64,000 bases of DNA from the IMG/VR virus record IMGVR_UViG_3300043436_001797, positions 17,818 to 81,817 of that record; one strand, 5' to 3'. Source of the DNA: a virus. Positions 57,312-64,000 of this stretch are shown here, piece after piece. Numbering within the stretch: the stretch's first letter is position 1; each line of letters starts with the position of its first letter. The notes beneath the pieces were generated by a model. It made no database searches, had not been told where the DNA came from, and worked only from the letters and a program-made list of their open reading frames with translations. The translations under genes and the position numbers were made by a program.

Positions 57312-60300
57312 GAATTTGTAATATAACTAGCAACCAGCAAGAGATACTACTTAAAATTATTGCGAAGAGACTTATAGATCTTGATGCTAAAAAACAACCT
57401 TTTGTTCTTAAGGACTACATGACTTCTTTGTACAAATACCTTGATACTAAGGTAGGTGACAAAGATATGCTGATTGGTTATACGGCTTTTTCTCCGACAC
57501 TGTTGTATCAACTGGTTACCCAAAAACAATATGAATCTATTCTAGGTCCGTCTGCTGCTGAGATCTTTGATCTAAAGAAAACTTTTGCGTCTAGTCCGTC
57601 TAAAGTATTTGAATACTTTGGATTAAGCTTATCTCCGCAACAGTATATAACTCAACAACTTAGGGACAATGAGATAATCAAACAGCAAGAAGCTTTAGAG
57701 GAAGCTCGTATGAAAGAGCTTACCGCGTTGTCTCTTGTATATAGATTCTCTGCTCGTCCTGATACACTGAATAGTACTACACTGGGTAATGACCCTGATG
57801 CTACCACTCCTGGTAATGCTTTTGTAGTTTCTGTTCTGAATGATTACATTTCTAGATATGGTGACTCAGGTATCGATGAGATATCTGATAGATATGCTCT
57901 TGTTCTAGTAAATGCTAAAGATTATCTGCGACCTCAAGATACTGTAGATGATTCTCTCAGAACCGGTCCAATTCTTATGGTCAGTGACCCAAAGGGTAAC
58001 ATACTGTATTTCAATCAAGAGAAGTTATTGGGTGAAGGTGTTATCGAAGAAGTATCTGCTAGTCAAGGTAGTCCTATAGTGTTTAGACAAAGAAGAAGTC
58101 TAGATAAAATTCAGTCGCCGGAAGAGATCGCTAAGTCTGCTAGTATAACCACTGTAGAAGCAAAAGCTATTATAGAAAGTCAGCTTGAAGAAGTTAATAA
58201 AAAGATTTACCATGTTTTAAGTAACAAGGATGCTAAGATTCTTCATAGAATTAAATGGGGAAGCACCGGTACTCTTATTAAAGATAACGCCAATAGAAAA
58301 CCTTTAAAGAACAGTAAGCTAAACCCTGATGTATTCAGAATACTACCAGTTCTTTCTGAGGACAAGAAGAAGCCTACTATCCATTTACAGAGCTCTCACT
58401 TTGATGAGATTATTCCTATAAGGGGTAACTACATCAATAATCCTAACAAACCCGACATAAATATTGACCCGGGTTTGAGAGACGCTATACTACAAGTTCT
58501 TCTTGGTAATAACCTTACAATAGAAGGTGCGACACTAGATGGTAGCAATCCTTCAGCTATTGCATTTAGATCTAGATTTATAAACACTTATCTGGGTAAT
58601 AATTATAATATTATAATTAAAGAAGATACCGGTGAATTATATATTACTAGACTAATTAACGATAAAAAGACAACGTTTAAGATAACTAGATATAATCCTT
58701 CTACAAAACAGTTTGAGTTTATAGGAGCTGCGTATAACAATAACAGTCTTCTATCTGATATATCTACATTTACTGTAAATGATAAAGAGGCGTTCCAGTC
58801 TCTTAACATTTTGGTTGACACTGAGAATACAAAACCTGTAGGTTATACTAGAAATTCTAAGGGTGTCGTGAATCTAAAAGAGCTTACTAATAGAGAATAC
58901 AAAACTCTTCTTATAAACAACGGTAATACTAGCGTACAGTATAATGACGAGACAGGGGAGTATGAAAGAATGCACCCCTATTTTAAGTTTGCAGTAGATG
59001 CAGAAGATGTAACTAAGTTTTCTGATCAAGAGGTTGCTGCTGTTCTAGATGTAGAAGCTCCGTCGATTGAGATGATCTATGGAGAAGATGTAGAAGATGA
59101 GCAGATAGAAGATATCCAGTTCCCGGATATAGATTCTTTCGATAAATTGCTTGGTCAGAAAGTAGCTCAAGCAACACCGGAGCAGATTAAAGCTGCTTAC
59201 GATTGGTGGAAGAATCATCCAATGAGCTCAAAGATTCCTTTTAAAGCGGTCTTTGAGATATTTAATCCAAACAATGGTCAGTCAATTGCTACATTTAATA
59301 AGTACGGTATTACGCTTTACAAAGGATCTGACTATTCAGATCTTTACCATGAAGCGTTTCACGCGTTTACTCAGATATTCCTAACGGATAATCAGAGACA
59401 AGATCTTTACAAGAGTGTAAGAAGTCTCAAAGGTTCTACTACAGATTACTTAGGTAACAAGGTAGCCTTTGAGGACATGGATAAAACGCAAGCTGAAGAA
59501 TTCCTTGCTGAGAAGTTTAGAGAGTATATGCTCTCCGACGGTAAGAAGTTTGGAGACAATACTCCTACTAAAGCTAAGTCAATCTTTAAGCTCATGTTCG
59601 ACATACTTAAAGACATCTTTGGTTTTGGTAACATGGACATAGAAGATGCTCTTGATAATTATCAAGCAAATGCTCTGATCAACGAGTACTTCTTTAATCT
59701 TAGAAAGGGTAACTTCTCTGATATAAATGCGGATCTATCTGAAGCTGAGGAGTTTAACAAACTTAGAGCAGTATCCGAAGACCAACAAGAGAAGGTAGAT
59801 AAGCTAAGCTATTCAGACTTGAAACTTTTGGTAGATACCATGAACAGCATGATGTCTACTATTATCAATAATAAAGATGCTACCGGGACAGACCTGCGTT
59901 ACAGCAGCATTGTAACCGATGTAAATAAAAGAGTAGAGCTGTACAACGAAGTCCTTGTAAAACTTGTAGAGAAAGCAAAAAGCATAGGTGAGCAGATTGA
60001 AGCAATAACAGACAAGACTGATATCAATAGAAAGAAGCTTATAAAGCTTTACAACATTCTTGCTATAGGTATAAATAACTACTCACCATCCCTAAAACAA
60101 AATAACAAGGTCACAGTATCTGATGTACTGAACGGAGCAAATGCTGAGTCTACCGGTCTTATTGCATACCACATTGCTAAGTCTAAAGACTTTTTGGTAA
60201 TTGATGATACATATAATGCTGAGGATGCATCTTCTACCGGAAAAGAGTATGTAAAGAATTCAGGAAATGAAATGTCAGCAAAAGACTTAGCGTCTGCAGA

Positions 60301-63300
60301 TATTCACTTCTTAGTAAATAGTATCCAAACAACTACCCCAAATGCTTTAGGAGAACCTAAGTTAGAGGATTCTACATTTGTTTGGAACCTATTGACCCGT
60401 TTAGGTAAGGGTGTAAAGAACGCCGATGAGTATTACCAAAAGCTCCAAAACTTTTTAGCTGTTACAGATACTCGTACTAGAAACCACAACGTAGTAAAAC
60501 AGATTGTAAGTAAGCTTGGTAACCCTAAGATTACTATGACTGACGGTAAGTTTGAAGATTATATACCACAACAGAATCTGTGGACTAATCTAATAAACAT
60601 CTTTACTCTACCTAGAATCAAACTGGTTCAGCTTAACTTATCTACGTCTGTTGATGATAATGGTGAGAGACAAGTTAGAATTCTTCCTGGTGTATCTAAG
60701 TCAGAAACGGATCCAATTAAGAGAGCATATGATAACACATTTGCTAAAAAGAGATCTAAGTATATAAATAGATATAAAGGTCAAGGTTTAGGTATGAGAG
60801 ATTCTCAAACCGGTTACTACCTTAATCTAGTAAAAGTCATTGAAGACTTTCCTGTTGTTAATGATGCTGCTGCTAAGATTAAGTTCTTAAAAGCTATAGG
60901 TATAGATATTACCGCAAACGATGCAATGGTTAAAAACTTTGCAGCTAGACCTAAGAATCTAGGTGCTTTTGCAACGTTGATGCATCAGAAAATAAAGAAC
61001 ATCTTAGAGCTAAATTATAGTCTTAAAAATCAGAATGCGCCGCAGATCTATATAACAACACCATCACAACTGGTTGAGTTAAATGTTCCCGGTACTGATC
61101 ATATAAGAAATCAGTCTACGCTTTATAGAAGTTTGCTCGAGACAGAACTAGAAACATCTGGTAAGTATACTGTGGGTATGGTTTCTAATGCTAACGGAGA
61201 TCCACAGTACGAGATATCTTTAAAGAGCACTATTAGTGAAAAGATTGCAATGTTCAACGGAGCAAAGAGTTACGCTGAGCTTATTGCTATTCCTGAGATG
61301 TCTTACATGGATGTTCGTAGAAATCCTTTTATAAAAAGTCTGCGGATAATGACCGAGACATTTGGTGAGGATTTTTGGAAACCTGGAAAAGGTGCTAGAC
61401 AATCAAAGTCTTTGTCAGTATCCGGAATAGAAAGATCTAATAGTATAGAGCTTTTAAATTCTGCAGGTGTTGCTGTAATAGAAAACGATATAAATCAGTT
61501 TGGTGTGTCGTCTTATCAAGCAGATGATACTACTCAGATTCTTCAGAACCTATTTACTTACATGTTGTACGGTGTATCTGAAGCAACACGCCACTCAGAT
61601 AAATCAACAACGCTGTATTACAGAACCCCTGTAAAAGGACAGTATGTAAGCTTTAACTCTTTCTTTGAAGATAAAGCTATACGTAATACAAAGATTGTTA
61701 GGTTGATGACTGGGTACCTCTACTCTGAGGTTTCCAGAATGGTAAGACTTGCTAATGACGATGACGCAGCAAATGTTACCGTTGGAGATAGCACGTATAA
61801 AGAAGTAGCATCTACCATTAAAAACTTTGAGGGTATCTTAGGAGAAGAAACCAGAAAGTCTATTGAGAAGTGGGTTAACGACTATAAGATTCTTGAAGGT
61901 AATACAGACAACATAGAAGAAGACTTTAAGCTACAGTGGATGAGTAAGAACTACTCTACAGTGTATGGTGAAATTGTAAATTACTTCGAGTCACAAATTG
62001 CTGAAGCTATTTCTGATATTACAAGCACCGGTATTCTAAATAAGAACAATCCGGCGTCTGCACAGATATGGGAGAATATTAAAAATAGTGTAGGAGTATC
62101 TCAGCAAGCTGATCCTAACTTTGATGACAATATCATTGCAGCTTATGTGGTTAACTCTTGGATGCATTCTTATGAAGCTACCATCATGTTTTACGGTGAC
62201 CCAGCTTTGTATAACCATCTAAAAGAAGACTTCCATAAGAGAAACCCGTTCATTGCTGCTACAGGTACCTTACCTAGAACCGATGCGTCGTTCATAGACT
62301 TTGTTTCTTTCTATAAGAGACAAGACAGATATGCATCTTCAAAATACTTTACAGGTACTCTTAGTGATAGAGCTAAGAATAAAACCTGGGGTAGGACTAT
62401 GGATTCTGCAGTTCTGGAAGACACTGCATATAATTCTGCAAACTATGGGATATATGTAGAGATTGCAGTAGAGAAAGAAAGAGCTAGACTTAAGAAACTA
62501 AATAAGGAACTTACAGCAGAACAAGAAGCTGATATTCGTAAGGAGTTTAAAGAGTATGCTGGTTCTAAAATTGGTGACGGTCAAGGTTGGATTAGTTTTG
62601 ATAGCTACAGGGATCTAATGCTATCAATGAGAAAGTGGAGTCCTTCACAAGAGAAATTGTACTGGGATATTATCAAAGGTAAAGACATCAGTGCTTTACA
62701 AGTAGCTCAGTTCTTCCCTGTTTTAAAAATGCAATATGGTGGTGAGCTTGCTACTAAAGGTTTACCTGTGCAGGGATACCACAAGTTCTCTTTGGCACCT
62801 CTTATTCCGAATGTAGTTCAAGGAACAAAACTTGAGATCCTACATAACAAGATGACAGAACAGGGTATTGACTATGCTTTGTTCCAAAGTGGTTCAAAGA
62901 TTAATACCATTACTAAAAACGGTACTGCAGATAAATTCTATGTAGATAAAGAGAATCTAGGTGATGTAGCTTTTGCTGATCCCGATTACCAGTTTACACT
63001 TAATACTATCTATACAAACTTCTTTAAACTTCAGGTTGAAACACCAGATAGTTACAAGGGTAAAGTCGTATTCTCTACACAGCTTCGTAAAATAATTGAA
63101 GAAGGTTTATATGAAGAAGGTCGTCCTAGAAGTTTTGATGGCACTAAAGAACAGTTTGAGGCTTTACCTGAGACTGAAAAGATTAAGTATAAGGAGTACG
63201 CTAAACTTACTAACTATGAGAGATTAGTTAGCACTCTTACTGAAATGAAGTATAAAGAGCTTCAGAAAGATGCCGGTCTTACTTTCGAGGATGGTAGGTT

Positions 63301-64000
63301 TGTATTGTCAGAAAAACTGATAACGTATCTGAATAAGCAGCTTACCGTACAAGACGTAGCTGAACACGAGATAGACTTTATCAAGTATGACACAAGAGCT
63401 AAAAGACTTGTGTTTGATTTGAGTATTCACCCTTCTGCAGCTATGTTGGATAAACTGCTTTCTGCACTTATCTACAAGAAGATTATCAATCAGAAGGTTA
63501 AAGGTGAGGCACTTATCCAAGTATCTGGTGCAGGTTTTGAACCAGCGGGAATAAGAAAAGCTACAGATGAAGAAAACAAGCTTTATGGTAATGGTACCCT
63601 TCCTTTCTATAAATATGACAGGAATGGAACCAAAGCTATGAAAGTAAAGATTGCTCTACAGGGTGACTTCAAAAAACTATTGGAACATGAGCATAAAGAC
63701 GGTAATAAGATTGAAACCTTAGAACGTCTTAATGAAATGCTTAAGGATGAGAAGTGGTTGAGTACCGGTAATAATCGTAAGATGGTTACCATAGCCGGTG
63801 TTCGTATTCCTGTGCAAGGTCTTAACTCCGTAGAATTTATGGAAGTGTATGAATTCTTACCAGAGAATGCTGGTAATATGATTATCCTTCCTGCAGATAT
63901 TGTAGCTAAGTCAGGATCAGACTTTGACATTGATAAACTGTCTTTGATGTTCCCTAACCTAAAAGTAATAGGTAAGAGTGTAAAACTTTTGACTCATGAT
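57308..64000 (+). CDS. Giant virion RNA polymerase with an N-terminal zincin domain, 3' end cut by the window
   Basis: The frame is open from ATG 57308 (MRICNITSNQQEILLKIIAK) to the right edge: 2231 codons without a stop. Near the end, VRIPVQGLNSVEFMEVYEFL (R2166, P2168) and SGSDFDIDKLSLMFPNL (D2205, D2207, D2209) correspond to the universal beta-prime order R-x-P...N-A-D-F-D-G-D-Q-M of multisubunit RNA polymerases, i.e. the catalytic double-psi beta-barrel loop. crAss-like phages carry such a polymerase in the virion and inject it to transcribe early genes. Upstream, residues 681-685 (HEAFH) form an HExxH zinc site followed by EEFLAE at about 730-735, typical of a gluzincin-like metallopeptidase. 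Well over 2200 residues precede or include the catalytic loop, so the whole protein may exceed 3000 aa. The start overlaps the previous stop. Confidence 0.82.
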   Translation, partial: MRICNITSNQQEILLKIIAKRLIDLDAKKQPFVLKDYMTSLYKYLDTKVGDKDMLIGYTAFSPTLLYQLVTQKQYESILGPSAAEIFDLKKTFASSPSKVFEYFGLSLSPQQYITQQLRDNEIIKQQEALEEARMKELTALSLVYRFSARPDTLNSTTLGNDPDATTPGNAFVVSVLNDYISRYGDSGIDEISDRYALVLVNAKDYLRPQDTVDDSLRTGPILMVSDPKGNILYFNQEKLLGEGVIEEVSASQGSPIVFRQRRSLDKIQSPEEIAKSASITTVEAKAIIESQLEEVNKKIYHVLSNKDAKILHRIKWGSTGTLIKDNANRKPLKNSKLNPDVFRILPVLSEDKKKPTIHLQSSHFDEIIPIRGNYINNPNKPDINIDPGLRDAILQVLLGNNLTIEGATLDGSNPSAIAFRSRFINTYLGNNYNIIIKEDTGELYITRLINDKKTTFKITRYNPSTKQFEFIGAAYNNNSLLSDISTFTVNDKEAFQSLNILVDTENTKPVGYTRNSKGVVNLKELTNREYKTLLINNGNTSVQYNDETGEYERMHPYFKFAVDAEDVTKFSDQEVAAVLDVEAPSIEMIYGEDVEDEQIEDIQFPDIDSFDKLLGQKVAQATPEQIKAAYDWWKNHPMSSKIPFKAVFEIFNPNNGQSIATFNKYGITLYKGSDYSDLYHEAFHAFTQIFLTDNQRQDLYKSVRSLKGSTTDYLGNKVAFEDMDKTQAEEFLAEKFREYMLSDGKKFGDNTPTKAKSIFKLMFDILKDIFGFGNMDIEDALDNYQANALINEYFFNLRKGNFSDINADLSEAEEFNKLRAVSEDQQEKVDKLSYSDLKLLVDTMNSMMSTIINNKDATGTDLRYSSIVTDVNKRVELYNEVLVKLVEKAKSIGEQIEAITDKTDINRKKLIKLYNILAIGINNYSPSLKQNNKVTVSDVLNGANAESTGLIAYHIAKSKDFLVIDDTYNAEDASSTGKEYVKNSGNEMSAKDLASADIHFLVNSIQTTTPNALGEPKLEDSTFVWNLLTRLGKGVKNADEYYQKLQNFLAVTDTRTRNHNVVKQIVSKLGNPKITMTDGKFEDYIPQQNLWTNLINIFTLPRIKLVQLNLSTSVDDNGERQVRILPGVSKSETDPIKRAYDNTFAKKRSKYINRYKGQGLGMRDSQTGYYLNLVKVIEDFPVVNDAAAKIKFLKAIGIDITANDAMVKNFAARPKNLGAFATLMHQKIKNILELNYSLKNQNAPQIYITTPSQLVELNVPGTDHIRNQSTLYRSLLETELETSGKYTVGMVSNANGDPQYEISLKSTISEKIAMFNGAKSYAELIAIPEMSYMDVRRNPFIKSLRIMTETFGEDFWKPGKGARQSKSLSVSGIERSNSIELLNSAGVAVIENDINQFGVSSYQADDTTQILQNLFTYMLYGVSEATRHSDKSTTLYYRTPVKGQYVSFNSFFEDKAIRNTKIVRLMTGYLYSEVSRMVRLANDDDAANVTVGDSTYKEVASTIKNFEGILGEETRKSIEKWVNDYKILEGNTDNIEEDFKLQWMSKNYSTVYGEIVNYFESQIAEAISDITSTGILNKNNPASAQIWENIKNSVGVSQQADPNFDDNIIAAYVVNSWMHSYEATIMFYGDPALYNHLKEDFHKRNPFIAATGTLPRTDASFIDFVSFYKRQDRYASSKYFTGTLSDRAKNKTWGRTMDSAVLEDTAYNSANYGIYVEIAVEKERARLKKLNKELTAEQEADIRKEFKEYAGSKIGDGQGWISFDSYRDLMLSMRKWSPSQEKLYWDIIKGKDISALQVAQFFPVLKMQYGGELATKGLPVQGYHKFSLAPLIPNVVQGTKLEILHNKMTEQGIDYALFQSGSKINTITKNGTADKFYVDKENLGDVAFADPDYQFTLNTIYTNFFKLQVETPDSYKGKVVFSTQLRKIIEEGLYEEGRPRSFDGTKEQFEALPETEKIKYKEYAKLTNYERLVSTLTEMKYKELQKDAGLTFEDGRFVLSEKLITYLNKQLTVQDVAEHEIDFIKYDTRAKRLVFDLSIHPSAAMLDKLLSALIYKKIINQKVKGEALIQVSGAGFEPAGIRKATDEENKLYGNGTLPFYKYDRNGTKAMKVKIALQGDFKKLLEHEHKDGNKIETLERLNEMLKDEKWLSTGNNRKMVTIAGVRIPVQGLNSVEFMEVYEFLPENAGNMIILPADIVAKSGSDFDIDKLSLMFPNLKVIGKSVKLLTHD
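59255..59587 (+). other. HExxH zincin-like metallopeptidase site in the polymerase protein
   Basis: Residues about 650-760. LYHEAFHAFTQIFL (H681, E682, H685) is a helix with the zinc-binding HExxH; AEEFLAEKFREYML about 45 residues later supplies Glu candidates (E730, E731, E735) for the third ligand. It could process virion proteins or a host target. Confidence 0.7.
63803..63952 (+). other. RNA polymerase catalytic loop (DFDID)
   Basis: Residues 2166-2215 of the protein starting at 57308. The Arg-x-Pro to first catalytic Asp distance is 39 residues, against 35 in E. coli beta-prime (R425 to D460). The three aspartates (DFDID, 63920-63934) would hold the catalytic magnesium. The fourth position is Ile where cellular enzymes have Gly. 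Confidence 0.82.

Noticed and set aside
1-64000. Stop-codon reassignment, known in some crAss-like phages
   Set aside because: Genes here end normally at TAA, TGA and TAG with the next gene starting at once, and no in-frame TAG or TGA interrupts a recognised protein.
1-64000. tRNA genes, CRISPR arrays, insertion sequences and attachment sites
   Set aside because: There is almost no intergenic space. No cloverleaf-like sequence, regular spacer array, transposase or terminal repeat was seen by reading, though a tRNA covariance search was not possible.

Overview
This window is the virion (late) half of a crAss-like podovirus (order Crassvirales in the broad sense), probably infecting a member of the Bacteroidota. 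Every gene lies on the + strand, packed head to tail with TAATG or ATGA stop/start overlaps. No replication genes, tRNA genes, CRISPR arrays or insertion sequences are seen. The host assignment rests on four points: the gene order and protein families, AT-rich leaders without Shine-Dalgarno sites, TAnnTTTG promoter elements (the Bacteroidota -7 box), and a giant fibre with FISUMP-type domains. Both edges cut a gene: the large terminase on the left and a giant RNA polymerase protein on the right.

Layout. 1-12.5 kb is the head module: terminase large subunit, portal, acidic scaffold-like protein, major capsid protein, a small possible head-fibre protein and a 339-aa head protein. A run of ten tiny, very basic, Lys-tailed proteins follows, then a connector-like protein and a ferritin/Dps-like (DUF5856-type) protein. 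12.6-28.7 kb is a Cys-rich receptor-binding and fibre module. It holds an abundant 450-aa virion protein, a zinc-ribbon peptide, a BNR plus von Willebrand A protein, further Cys-rich fibre proteins, an Fn3 protein and a 2569-aa adhesin with three FISUMP-like domains and eight tandem ~106-aa repeats. 28.8-36.3 kb is the neck and tail module: a conserved 197-aa protein, two ring proteins and a 1753-aa muzzle (stabilisation) protein.

36.3-64 kb encodes six very large proteins that, by position and analogy with characterised crAss-like phages, should be cargo carried in the virion and ejected with the DNA. They contain an unusual set of enzyme signatures: a lysozyme-like domain; an APH-type kinase domain; a domain with an RH...HE...NN pattern; a peptidoglycan-binding-like domain; a RecB/Cas4-type PD-(D/E)XK nuclease followed by a P-loop kinase-like domain; and a giant polypeptide with an HExxH zincin site followed by the double-psi beta-barrel catalytic loop of a multisubunit-type RNA polymerase (DFDID in place of DFDGD).

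The most unusual signal is a short peptide motif, roughly (GG)WLDKYQ[ST]x4-5Gx[VI]. It occurs ten times in four proteins of this block. Six copies punctuate the 2311-aa protein at apparent module boundaries, and others sit near the N-termini of a small basic protein and a cargo protein. I interpret it as a tag, linker or processing site for virion cargo modules.

Transcription appears to be divided by three strong hairpin terminators (after the capsid gene, after the 450-aa protein, after the adhesin). Promoter-like TAnnTTTG boxes and a recurring leader (AACCYTTTAATTTTT...AAAACAATG) lie in front of the genes expected to be most highly expressed.
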